From positions 64,174-128,173 of the forward strand of contig JAHBYA010000005.1 of assembly GCA_019636195.1 (NCBI GenBank): a stretch of DNA of 64,000 nt, written 5' to 3'. This document shows positions 47,655-57,058 of this stretch, piece by piece; within the stretch, counting starts at the first letter, position 1; every line of letters begins with the position of its first letter. The DNA is from Planctomycetota bacterium. Lineage in GTDB: Bacteria > Planctomycetota > UBA8742 > UBA2392. The notes beneath the pieces are model-generated. The model did no database searches. It saw only the letters and a list, made by a program, of their open reading frames with translations, and was not told the origin of the DNA. The translations under genes were made by a program, and so were the position numbers.

Positions 47655-48461
47655 GTGAATCGGGATGAATGGATCCAGAAGCTCAAGAAAATGGGCTTGT
47701 CTGGCTATGAAGCGCAGGTCTATCTGGCACTGCTGGGCGAGACGCGGGCGCCCGCGTCGCGCGTGGTGCGCAAGAGCTCAGTGCCGCAAAGCAAGGTCTA
47801 TGGGGCCTTGAGCAGCCTGGTTGAGCGCGGCTTTGCCGAGCAGGTGCTGGGCGACGTCAAGCTGTACCGCGGCATACCGCCGCAGCAGGCCTTCGACAAT
47901 TACCGTCGCAGCGTTGAAGAGTCACTCAATGACGCGCAGGCCGACATGGCTGAACTGAGCAATGTCGCGCCGGACGCGCCCGGCGACGATCCCGGCAGCC
48001 TGGGCATACGCCTTGTGCGCAGCCAGCAGATCAAGGGCATCATCGACGAAGCCTACGAGACCGCCGAAAGCGAGCTGCTGGTCGCGATCAAGGATCCGCT
48101 GGTGATGGGGCCGGACATTGCCGCCGACCTTGCCGCGATCAAGCGCGGCGTGAAACTGAGGCACGTCGTCGAGAAGTCGATCCTGCACGACCCGGTGTTC
48201 GGCGCGGACATGCTGCGCGAAGCCGAAGAAACGGGGGCAGTGCGCTTCATTGACCATGTACCGCTGCGCTTTCTGGTGGTCGATCGCCGGGTGGCGATGA
48301 TGGAACTTGCCGAAGAAGACGGCAGCACTATGGCGCTGGTCGTGCCCAACAAGGGATTGGCCGACAACATGCGCCGACTGTTCAACACGCTTTGGGCGCA
48401 AGGAGAGGGGCCGGAACAACTTCCGGACACGTTTCGGCGCGAGGTAGCAACGCGGGGTTAG
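47655..48461 (+). CDS. TrmB-family transcriptional regulator
   Basis: A 268-residue regulator with an N-terminal winged helix (residues 5-75: GLSGYEAQVYLALLGETRAPASRVVRKSSVP, then SKVYGALSSLVERG), as in TrmB proteins. The C-terminal phospholipase-D-like half (GIIDEAYETAESELLVAIKDP) is the usual effector-binding part. TrmB regulators often sense sugars; most are archaeal. It starts at GTG 47655 behind GGAGG and lies 135 bases upstream of a giant surface protein, which it might control. Confidence 0.87.
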   Translation: MNRDEWIQKLKKMGLSGYEAQVYLALLGETRAPASRVVRKSSVPQSKVYGALSSLVERGFAEQVLGDVKLYRGIPPQQAFDNYRRSVEESLNDAQADMAELSNVAPDAPGDDPGSLGIRLVRSQQIKGIIDEAYETAESELLVAIKDPLVMGPDIAADLAAIKRGVKLRHVVEKSILHDPVFGADMLREAEETGAVRFIDHVPLRFLVVDRRVAMMELAEEDGSTMALVVPNKGLADNMRRLFNTLWAQGEGPEQLPDTFRREVATRG

Positions 48462-48595
48462 GCCGGCTTGGGGGCCTGAAATCCCGCAGTTGCCGTCCCG
48501 GCGTGATACACTTGTTGAGGCGTAGCAAGCGACTTGTCGGGACGGAACTCAGCCAGAAGTTGGTTGAGGATCTGGATGCGATATCAGGAGCTTGC

Positions 48596-51500
48596 ATGAC
48601 CACATACACGGTTCGATTCCTGTCTTTGGCGGCGGTGCTGCTGCTATGCGGCACGCTGAAGGCTCAGATCACCGTTGAGCTGTTGACCGGCTCTGCGGAG
48701 TCGCAAGGCACCGGCAGCGGCTACCCGATTAACACCTTCTGGTACGACCTGCGCAGTGAGTCGATTTACCTTGCGTCTGACCTCACGTCGGCGGGCATTA
48801 CGCCTGGCACGTACCTCAGCGCAATTGAGCTTCGATGCGCGCAGTTGCCGGGCCAGGCGATGAGCAACGTGCGCATCCGGCTCAAGGAAACGACCGCCAC
48901 GACCAAGGGCGCGTCGTTTGAGACGTCCGGCTACACGGTTGTGTACGGGCCGACGAACCTTGCTGCGTCCGCTTTTACGCTGAACGCCTGGCACACGTTC
49001 ACGTTCGCATCGCCGTACATGTGGACCGGCAACAACCTGCTGGTTGACTTCACGATTGACGGCAACAGCTACACATCCGGTGGCGGCTGCTATGTGCGCA
49101 GCGTGGGCGCAACGCGTACCACGTTCGGCTATGACGACAACCTTCACACTTACCCGTTTGACTCAATGGTCGATGGCACGCGCACCACGGTACCGTCGAT
49201 GCGCGTGACATACCTGGGCGGATCAGTCACGATCACGACGCCGGCCTCCCTGCCCACCGGCACGGAAGGTGTCAGCTACAACCAGACGTTGACCGCAGTT
49301 GCGGGCGCCACGCCCTACACCTGGACAGTCCAGAGCGGCGCGTTGCCGGGCGGATTGTCGTTGAGCACTGCCGGCGTAATCTCCGGCACGCCCAACGTCG
49401 GCACAGGCGGCCAGAACTACAACGTCACGATCCGCGTCACTGACAGCACCACGCCGACGCCTGAGTTTGACGAGCGCGCTTTCACACTCTATGTCCTCGG
49501 CCCGCCCGCGGCCCTGCCGTTCACTGACGACTTCAGCACGGACAAAGGCTGGGTGCTGGGCAGCGGATCGGGGCTGACATGGCAGCGCGGACCCTGCGCC
49601 GCAGCGTATGTGCCGCCCTACGGCAACCCCGAGCCGACGACGGACCATTCGCCGGGCACCGATAACTTCATTCTCGGCGACAACATCGGCGCCGTGTATC
49701 CGAACAACATGGGCGGCACGATCTGGGCGACTTCACCGCCGGTTAACTGCAGCAGCACCAGCGATGTTGAGCTTAACTACTGGCGCTGGCTGAACGTTGA
49801 ACAGCCGGCCTACGACCACGCGTACATCCAGGTCAGCAACAACGGCAGCACTTGGGTAACCGTCTGGGAGAACACCGCGCAGGTGGCTGACTCAGGCTGG
49901 TTCAACCACAAAGTCAACATCTCGGCGGTGGCGGGCAACCAGCCCAGCGTTCGCGTTCGCTTCGGCATCGGGCCAACCGACAGCAGTTGGCAGTTTGCCG
50001 GCTGGTGCATTGACGACGTTGAGATCCGCGAACTGCCCAGCACCACAAAGCTGGTGGCAACGGACTTCGTGATCATCAGCCCGTACACGGTCGGCAGCCA
50101 GAATGATCCGGCTGTGTACACCGGCACGCAGGCCAACTTTGAGGTCACGGTCAACAACACGACGGCCAACAACATCACCGTCAACAGTTTCAGCGTGACC
50201 GTCACGAACTTCACCAACGGCAACGTCGAGAACGTGGGCACCTTCACGCTTACGCCAACGATTCCGTTCATAGTCAACGCCAACACGACCGGGCAGGTCA
50301 TCACCGGTGCGTTTGACTGCACGACCGTGCCCTCGACTGGCTCAGGCACGTCGCTGCGCGGGACACTGCTGATGCAGGGCACTGAGGCCTCGACCAATAA
50401 ACCGGTGGAGACCACCCGCGAAGAGATCTTCTATGTCAACCAGGGTCCGCCGCCTCCGCCGCCACAAATGAACGTGCGCGAGGTCAACTTCAGCGGCCCC
50501 ACCATTGACCACAACCAGACCGCGACCGGCACACAGCGCGACTTCGGCAGCCGCGACCTCGATGCCGGGCCCGGCAGCTGGCTGAACATTGTCATCATCA
50601 ACAATACCAGCAGCAGCATTCAGGTCGGCACGCCTACACTTGGCGGCACGCACGCTGCGCACTTCAGGCTTGATACCGCGCAGTGGACCAGTTCAACGAT
50701 GACGCTCACCACCAGCGGCGCCACAAGCCAGATTTACTTTTCGGTACGCTTTGACCCGCACGACGTGGGGGCGATGGACGCCTACGTCGAGTTCACGCAC
50801 AACGCCACCAGCCCCACGACCTCGCCGTACCGTGTGCTGTTTGCGGGCACCGGCACGGGCAACGCCCCGCGACTGCAGGTTCACGAAGTCCAGTACACCG
50901 GCCCCGAAGTTACGCACCAGCAGGCCGCCGCGGGCACCAACCGTGACTTCGGCACAGTGGCGGTCTCCGGCAGCAGCGGATGGGTGAACATCGTGATCTG
51001 GAACCGTTTTGTGACCAACACGACGATCAACCCGTTGCCGACGCTGGCATCGGGCGATGTATCCGACTTCGTGATCGACACCAGCGCCATGAGCAACCCG
51101 CACGTCATACCGGGCACCACCGCGTTCACTGGGACGATCTACTTCAGCATCCGGTTCGCGCCGCAATCAGCGGGAAACAAAGTGGCGACCGTGAGTTTCG
51201 GCCACAACGCCTCAAACCCGGCGACGACACCCTTCCAGTTTGAGGTCATCGGCAACGCGACCGGCGGTGCAAACCCCGCCATCACGGTGTACGAAGCGAC
51301 GGCCCCCGCCGGGGCGACCACGTTTAGCGTGGTTAACGGCGCGACAGCCGCCAACGGCCGCGACTTTGGCACACAGGTGACTACGGCAGGCCCGACCGGG
51401 TATCTGACGATCCGGGTCCAGAACACAGGCGGCGCAAACCTGACGATCGGCAACCCCAGCCTCGTCGGCGCCAACCCCGGCGAGTTTGACCTCGATACCG

Positions 51501-52840
51501 GCCTGCCTTGGACGTTCAACACAACGATTACACCCGGCAACTACTCTGAGTTCGGTATCGCCTTTGACCCGACCTCGTTGGGTCAGAAGAACGCGACAGT
51601 CAGTTTCACGCACAACGCCACCGGCCAGACCGGCAGCCCCTTCACATTTGGCGTGACGGGCATGGGTCTGGCCAACGCGCCGATCATTGAAGTGCGTGAG
51701 GTTGATCAGAGCGGCGCCGTCATTGCCTACAACGCGACTGCTGCCGGCACGGGCCGAGCGTTTGGCGGGCGCGACGTCAACGCAGGCCCCAGCACGGCGC
51801 TGACCATCTACATTGAAAACGTCGGCTTCGCGACCATGACGCTGGGCACCCCCACGCTGGCTGGCACCGATCCCACCCAGTTTGTCCTGAACACCACGGG
51901 ATTTGCGACCTCGCTGGCAGTGGGCAACTCCACCACCTTCACCGTCGCGTTTGACCCGAGCAGCTATGGCGCCAAGAGCGCGCTGGTGCAGTTCACCCAT
52001 GACGACCCGTCAACCACGACGCCCTTCCGATTTGAGGTTACGGGCTTCGGCGATGCACCCAGCATTGAAGTGCGTGAAGGCAGCGTCGGCGGGCCTATCC
52101 TGGCGCATAATGCCGCGCCAGCCGGCGGCCGTGACTTCGGGGCTGTCCAGATTGCCGCGATGCCGACCGCGGCGCTGAACATCGTGCTGGTCAATGCCGG
52201 CAACGCGAACCTGACCGTGCAACTGCCTACACTGACCGGTACAAACGCCGGCGACTTCGTTTTGACCGCAGTGGGTTTCCCGGCGACAGTGCCGGCGGCT
52301 GGGCAGGTCAGCTTCAGCATCCAGTTCAATGCGGCCCAGGTGGGCATCAAGGAAGCGCAGATCAACTTCGCGCATAACGACAGCGGCGCGACCAGCCCGT
52401 TCATTGTGCGTGTGCGCGGCTTGGCGCAGGACCCCGCGGGAGTGCGCATTGACTCATCCACGAATCTGCCACGCGGCCAGGTCGGCAACGCCTACGGCCC
52501 GGTCAACCTGGCAGCAAGCGGTGGCGCCCCTGCCTACACTTGGAGTATCCGCAACGGCACCAACCTGCCGGTCGGGCTGTCCATGACGACGGCAGGTGTA
52601 ATCTCGGGGACGCCCTCAGGGTCGGCGGGTGTGTTTACGTTCGACCTGCGGGTGACGGACAGCAACGGCGGTACAGCCGACGCCACTTTCAGCATCTCGA
52701 TTGACCCGGCGCCTGGGCAGGGCTTCAAAAAGAGCACGGGCAAGGGCAGCGGCGGGGGCTGCGCCGCGGGTTCAGGAGCGGCGTTACTGCCTGTGCTGAT
52801 TGGGTTTGTGGCAATCTGGCGCCGCAAGCGGCGAGCATAA
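48596..52840 (+). CDS. Giant surface protein with ASH/HYDIN-type repeats (paralogue 1)
   Basis: A 1414-residue exported protein. After a signal peptide (1-23) come an N-terminal beta domain (to about 205), a putative Ig domain (SGALPGGLSLSTAGVISGTP, about 212-300) and a MAM-like jelly roll (LPFTDDFSTDKGWVL ... WCIDDVEIRE, about 305-480). A linker domain and five beta-sandwich repeats with RDFG-type starts follow (about 620-1300), then a second Ig domain and a C-terminus GGGCAAG + hydrophobic span + RRKRRA. The Cys and span suggest a sorting and anchoring signal. The ATG at 48596 follows AGGAG. Likely adhesin or S-layer-like; no enzyme motif. Confidence 0.88.
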   Translation: MTTYTVRFLSLAAVLLLCGTLKAQITVELLTGSAESQGTGSGYPINTFWYDLRSESIYLASDLTSAGITPGTYLSAIELRCAQLPGQAMSNVRIRLKETTATTKGASFETSGYTVVYGPTNLAASAFTLNAWHTFTFASPYMWTGNNLLVDFTIDGNSYTSGGGCYVRSVGATRTTFGYDDNLHTYPFDSMVDGTRTTVPSMRVTYLGGSVTITTPASLPTGTEGVSYNQTLTAVAGATPYTWTVQSGALPGGLSLSTAGVISGTPNVGTGGQNYNVTIRVTDSTTPTPEFDERAFTLYVLGPPAALPFTDDFSTDKGWVLGSGSGLTWQRGPCAAAYVPPYGNPEPTTDHSPGTDNFILGDNIGAVYPNNMGGTIWATSPPVNCSSTSDVELNYWRWLNVEQPAYDHAYIQVSNNGSTWVTVWENTAQVADSGWFNHKVNISAVAGNQPSVRVRFGIGPTDSSWQFAGWCIDDVEIRELPSTTKLVATDFVIISPYTVGSQNDPAVYTGTQANFEVTVNNTTANNITVNSFSVTVTNFTNGNVENVGTFTLTPTIPFIVNANTTGQVITGAFDCTTVPSTGSGTSLRGTLLMQGTEASTNKPVETTREEIFYVNQGPPPPPPQMNVREVNFSGPTIDHNQTATGTQRDFGSRDLDAGPGSWLNIVIINNTSSSIQVGTPTLGGTHAAHFRLDTAQWTSSTMTLTTSGATSQIYFSVRFDPHDVGAMDAYVEFTHNATSPTTSPYRVLFAGTGTGNAPRLQVHEVQYTGPEVTHQQAAAGTNRDFGTVAVSGSSGWVNIVIWNRFVTNTTINPLPTLASGDVSDFVIDTSAMSNPHVIPGTTAFTGTIYFSIRFAPQSAGNKVATVSFGHNASNPATTPFQFEVIGNATGGANPAITVYEATAPAGATTFSVVNGATAANGRDFGTQVTTAGPTGYLTIRVQNTGGANLTIGNPSLVGANPGEFDLDTGLPWTFNTTITPGNYSEFGIAFDPTSLGQKNATVSFTHNATGQTGSPFTFGVTGMGLANAPIIEVREVDQSGAVIAYNATAAGTGRAFGGRDVNAGPSTALTIYIENVGFATMTLGTPTLAGTDPTQFVLNTTGFATSLAVGNSTTFTVAFDPSSYGAKSALVQFTHDDPSTTTPFRFEVTGFGDAPSIEVREGSVGGPILAHNAAPAGGRDFGAVQIAAMPTAALNIVLVNAGNANLTVQLPTLTGTNAGDFVLTAVGFPATVPAAGQVSFSIQFNAAQVGIKEAQINFAHNDSGATSPFIVRVRGLAQDPAGVRIDSSTNLPRGQVGNAYGPVNLAASGGAPAYTWSIRNGTNLPVGLSMTTAGVISGTPSGSAGVFTFDLRVTDSNGGTADATFSISIDPAPGQGFKKSTGKGSGGGCAAGSGAALLPVLIGFVAIWRRKRRA

Positions 52841-53195
52841 CGGTGGCGGTAGGAACGGCCGCCATCGGCGCCGGCACCAGGTGCGCAGTGACCACCTGCT
52901 GTGGTGGTGCTCCGAAACATGGATTCCGCGTGAGCGGCGGTTCGTTGAAGGAACTAAGGGAAGTAAAGCAAGGTCTATGTTGAAACTCGAATGCTGAGAT
53001 TGGCGCGGGCAGGCGTGCTCGCTGCTTTTCTGTGCGTTGCGGTTACCGGCGAAGGCGGCTTTGGGGGTCGGCCTTTCGTGGGCGCCGGGAATGTGGGGAT
53101 TCGTGCCGTGGAAACGCGGCCGATCCGCCCGGCGAGGAGTGGGGGCTAAAGTCGCGTCGGTTGTCCGCCAGCCGGCGCAAGGTTGGGAGTGATCC
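52841..53195. other. Region between the two giant paralogues
   Basis: This 355-base gap has one possible small gene (52991-53149) and otherwise nothing recognisable. Confidence 0.4.
52991..53149 (+). CDS. Possible small secreted peptide
   Basis: A 52-codon ORF whose start resembles a signal peptide (MLRLARAGVLAAFLCVAV), followed by a Gly/Arg-rich tail. It has no clear ribosome-binding site, and a seven-codon ORF (ATG 52978) overlaps its start. Coding status is doubtful. Confidence 0.25.
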   Translation: MLRLARAGVLAAFLCVAVTGEGGFGGRPFVGAGNVGIRAVETRPIRPARSGG

Positions 53196-56100
53196 ATGGT
53201 CAATTCGGTGCGTGCGGCAGCGCTGCTGCTGCTAGTTTGCGTTACCACTGTCATCGCCGGGGGACAGGAAGCCAAGGCGCAGACTGTCAACGTTGAATTG
53301 TACACGTCTGCCACGGAAACCACCGGCAGCGGCAGCGGGTTCATTTTCAACAGCTATTGGCACGACTGCCGTAACGAGATTCTGTACCTCGGCAGCGAAC
53401 TGACCGCCGCGGGCATCATCCCGTACTCGATCATCAACAGCGTTTCGTTCAAGGTTGCCCAGCTGCCCGGCAAGAACCTTGAAAACGTGCGCATCCGCAT
53501 CAAGCACAGCTCGCAGTCGTCACTGGCTGCGCCGTTCTCGAACTCAACGGGATTCCAGTTGTGCTATGGCCCGACAACACTCACACCCGGCGTATTCACG
53601 GTTGGCCAGTGGTACACATTCAACTTCCACACGCCCTTCACCTGGGACGGCACCAGCAACCTGGTGATCGACTACACCATTGACGGTAACTCGTGGGTGT
53701 CAGGCGGCGGTTCGTACCTGCGTAACCTGTCCGGCAACCGTACTCTGTGGGGCTACTCGGACAGCGGATACACATACCCGTTTGACTCGATGCCCGCATA
53801 CACGCGCACCAGCGTGCCGTCCACGCGCCTGAACTACACGCCCGGCGGACTGACCATCATCACGCCATCGCCCCTGCCCAGCGGCGCGGAACAGACTTTC
53901 TACAGCCAGACCATTCAGGCCGGCTATGGCGTCACGCCGTACTTCTGGAACACGAGTGTTACCGGCTTGCCGCCGGGGCTCTCGGTCAGCCAGGTCGGTG
54001 ACAACCTTCAGCTTTCGGGCACGCCCACGACCGCCGGCGTTTACAACTTCACATTGTCACTGACCGACTCTGACTCGCCGCCGGACAACGACTCAAAGGC
54101 TTTCCAACTGACGATCGTGCCGCCGCCGGCGCCGATACCGTTCCTTGATGACTTCAGCACTTTCACGGGATGGCAGCTTGGTACCACCTGGCAGCGCGGC
54201 GTAGCCGCCGGCTACAGTGCAAGCTCGCCCACACGCAGCGAACCAAGCACCGATGCAACGCCGGGCAGCACCGACAACATGATCCTCGGCGACAACATCG
54301 GCGGCGACTACGGCAACCTGGGAGCCACCACTTGGGCAATCTCGCCCATGGTCAACTGTTCTACGGCAGCGACGGTGCGCCTGCGCTTCCAGCGCTGGCT
54401 GGGCTTGAACCTTGAAGCGCGCGCCTTCATTGAAGTGAGCAACAACGGCAGCACCTGGACCACGATCTGGTCCCACAACAACGGCTCAACCCAGAGCAGC
54501 ATCAACACTCCGACCAGCTGGCAGGGTTTTGCCTACGACCTGACGCCCCACGCGGCCGGCTACGCCACCGTGCAGGTGCGTTTCGGGATCGGGCCCACCA
54601 ACTCCTCGTATCCCAACGTCGGTTGGTGCATCGACGACTTCGAGATCTTCGAGCCGGGGCCGGACCTTGAAGTAAAAGAGGGCGGCCTCACCGGCACCGC
54701 GATCGTGCACAACCAGGCGGTGGGCGGCCTGCGCAATTTCGGCCAGGTGACCATGGGCCAGCAGTCCACCCCCCTGACCATTTCGCTTACCAACAACAGC
54801 TTCAGCAACATCTCGTTCGGCACGCCGTTCACCAAGGCCGGCGCGAACCCCGGCGACTTCTACTATGACGCCAGCGCGAGCGCGGGCTTCCTGAACCCGC
54901 TGCCGGTCGGCCAGAGCTGTACCTTCACTATCACCTTCTACGTACCCACAAACGGCACCGCTGGCGTCAAGACCGCCAACATCAGCTTCACACACAACGC
55001 CGGCGGCGTCGCCAACCAGACGTTCACCATCAACCTGCAAGCTGAGGCTGTGGCGCCCGGCACCGGCGTAATTGAGGTGTACGTAGGCTCCACAGCTGGC
55101 CCGCAGGTTTCGCATCAACAGCCGGCGGCGGGTACCGCCCGCGACTTCGGCAGTATTGCCATCGGCACCGGGCCGACCGCGGCCATCACGCTGGTTGTAT
55201 ACAACCCGGGCCCCGGCACCCTCAGCATCACACAGCCGGACATGGCGGGCACCTACTGGCCCGAGTACATCGTGGGCACAGTCAGCGCCACGAGCATACC
55301 ACAAGGGTCATCGGCCACGTTCACGGTCGCGTTTGACCCGCAGACGTGGACCGGCACCTTGGACGCATTTGTACGAATCCCCAACACGCAGCAGGGCGGA
55401 CCCGCAGTGTTTGAGGTGCCGGTCGTCGGCATCAGCCTGACCACCGCGCCTTCGCTGGACATTCGTGAAGGCAGCGCCACGGGGCCGACCATCCCGCACG
55501 ACACGGCGCCCACCGGCCCGGGTCGTGACTTCGGGGACCAGGGCGTCAGCGCAGGCCCGACTGCGCCTTTGACCATCTACATCGGCAACCCCGGCGGCCA
55601 GAACCTTACGCTGGGCAACCCGGCGCTGGGCGGGCCGGATGCCGCGCACTTCCAGCTCAACCTGGCGGGTTACAGCACCAGTCTGACGCCGTCGGCCAGC
55701 ACCAGCTTCGCGGTAGTGTTCGACCCGAGCTCCGCGGGCCAGAAGAACGCGCAGATCACGATCACCCACAACGACACCAGCAAGACCAGCCCCTACATCA
55801 TCCGTATTACCGGTAACGGTGTGCTGACCAACCCGGTGATTGAAGTGCGCGAGTCCAACGGCAGCGGCCCGGTGATGGGCAACCCCGGCTCGTTCGCGTT
55901 CGGCAATGTCGTGATCGGCGCCAGCGCCTCGCGCACCGTGTACGTTGAAAACGCCGGCACCGCGCCGATGACACTGGGCACGCCCGCGCTGTCGGGTACC
56001 GCTGCCAACCAGTACTCGGTTGCTGCGGGCGGGTTTGCCGGCCAGCTTGCCGTGGGCGCATCCGTCACCTTCATGGTGACCTTCACGCCCACCAGCACCG

Positions 56101-56972
56101 GCAACAAGGTCGCCAGCGTCAGCTTCACGCACAACGGCGCAGGTACAACCAGCCCGTTCGTGATCAACCTTACCGGCAACGGCATCAACAACGTGCCGGT
56201 CATGGAAGTCACGGAAGACGTGGCCGGCGGCACCGTCATCACCAACGGCGCCGGCGCCAACGGCACCGGCCGCGACTTGGGCTCGCAGGACGTAAGCTCA
56301 GGCGCCGGCACAGCCAAGGTGATCGTGATTGCCAACACCGGCGCGCAGAACCTGGTGGTCGGCACCCCGACGCTGGCTGGCACCGACGCCGCGCACTTTG
56401 TGCTCAACACTGTGGGCTTCAACGGCACCGTCACGCCGGGCAACAGCACGCAGTTCAGCGTCTCGTTCGACCCGAGCAACGTGGGCGTGAAAGACGCACA
56501 GGTTGAGTTCACGCACGACGACGCGTCAACGGCAACGCCCTTCATCCTGCGCTTCAAGGGCACCGGCACCGACCCCAACGGCGTGATTATCACGACCTCC
56601 AGCCTGCCGCCCACGCAGGCGGGCACCGCCTACCCGACGACCGTGATGCAGGCGGCGCAGGGTACGGGCCTGTACGTGTGGTCCACTTACAACTCCTCTA
56701 TGCCGGCGGGGCTTACGCTGGACCCGGACGGCACAATCAGCGGTGTCGCGGCAAACAGCGGCCGCGCCAACGTCACCATCCGTGTGACGGACGCGACGGG
56801 TGGCACCAACGACCGCGCATTCTCGATCGAGATTGGCGGCTCACTGCTCGGCGGCGCCAAGAAGGGTGGCGGCGGTGGCGGCTGTGAAGGCGGCCACAAG
56901 GCGCCGTGGCTTCCGATCGGGCTGGGACTGCTGGCGCTGCTGGCGTTGCGCCCGCGTCGCCGAAGCGCTTAG
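53196..56972 (+). CDS. Giant surface protein with ASH/HYDIN-type repeats (paralogue 2)
   Basis: A 1258-residue paralogue of the preceding protein with the same order. It has signal peptide 1-27, a matching N-terminal domain (SATETTGSGSGFIFN; LVIDYTIDGNSWVSGGG), an Ig-like domain, a MAM-like jelly roll (FLDDFSTFTGWQLG ... WCIDDFEIFE) and five RDFG-type repeats. It ends GGCEGGHKAPWLP + hydrophobic span + RPRRRSA. It lacks the linker domain of paralogue 1. The ATG at 53196 has GGGAG 6 nt upstream. Tandem duplication followed by divergence explains the pair. Confidence 0.88.
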   Translation: MVNSVRAAALLLLVCVTTVIAGGQEAKAQTVNVELYTSATETTGSGSGFIFNSYWHDCRNEILYLGSELTAAGIIPYSIINSVSFKVAQLPGKNLENVRIRIKHSSQSSLAAPFSNSTGFQLCYGPTTLTPGVFTVGQWYTFNFHTPFTWDGTSNLVIDYTIDGNSWVSGGGSYLRNLSGNRTLWGYSDSGYTYPFDSMPAYTRTSVPSTRLNYTPGGLTIITPSPLPSGAEQTFYSQTIQAGYGVTPYFWNTSVTGLPPGLSVSQVGDNLQLSGTPTTAGVYNFTLSLTDSDSPPDNDSKAFQLTIVPPPAPIPFLDDFSTFTGWQLGTTWQRGVAAGYSASSPTRSEPSTDATPGSTDNMILGDNIGGDYGNLGATTWAISPMVNCSTAATVRLRFQRWLGLNLEARAFIEVSNNGSTWTTIWSHNNGSTQSSINTPTSWQGFAYDLTPHAAGYATVQVRFGIGPTNSSYPNVGWCIDDFEIFEPGPDLEVKEGGLTGTAIVHNQAVGGLRNFGQVTMGQQSTPLTISLTNNSFSNISFGTPFTKAGANPGDFYYDASASAGFLNPLPVGQSCTFTITFYVPTNGTAGVKTANISFTHNAGGVANQTFTINLQAEAVAPGTGVIEVYVGSTAGPQVSHQQPAAGTARDFGSIAIGTGPTAAITLVVYNPGPGTLSITQPDMAGTYWPEYIVGTVSATSIPQGSSATFTVAFDPQTWTGTLDAFVRIPNTQQGGPAVFEVPVVGISLTTAPSLDIREGSATGPTIPHDTAPTGPGRDFGDQGVSAGPTAPLTIYIGNPGGQNLTLGNPALGGPDAAHFQLNLAGYSTSLTPSASTSFAVVFDPSSAGQKNAQITITHNDTSKTSPYIIRITGNGVLTNPVIEVRESNGSGPVMGNPGSFAFGNVVIGASASRTVYVENAGTAPMTLGTPALSGTAANQYSVAAGGFAGQLAVGASVTFMVTFTPTSTGNKVASVSFTHNGAGTTSPFVINLTGNGINNVPVMEVTEDVAGGTVITNGAGANGTGRDLGSQDVSSGAGTAKVIVIANTGAQNLVVGTPTLAGTDAAHFVLNTVGFNGTVTPGNSTQFSVSFDPSNVGVKDAQVEFTHDDASTATPFILRFKGTGTDPNGVIITTSSLPPTQAGTAYPTTVMQAAQGTGLYVWSTYNSSMPAGLTLDPDGTISGVAANSGRANVTIRVTDATGGTNDRAFSIEIGGSLLGGAKKGGGGGGCEGGHKAPWLPIGLGLLALLALRPRRRSA

Positions 56973-56991
56973 TCGGTCAGTGCAACACAAC

Positions 56992-57019
56992 ACGGCCCGC
57001 CGCAAGGCGGGCCGTTTGC
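56992..57019 (+). terminator. Terminator after the giant paralogue
   Basis: ACGGCCCGCC and GGCGGGCCGT pair around GCAA, followed by a short TTGCTT. Confidence 0.7.
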
Positions 57020-57058
57020 TTGACGCCCATTGACGCCTGCCTAAACTGCACATTTCGC

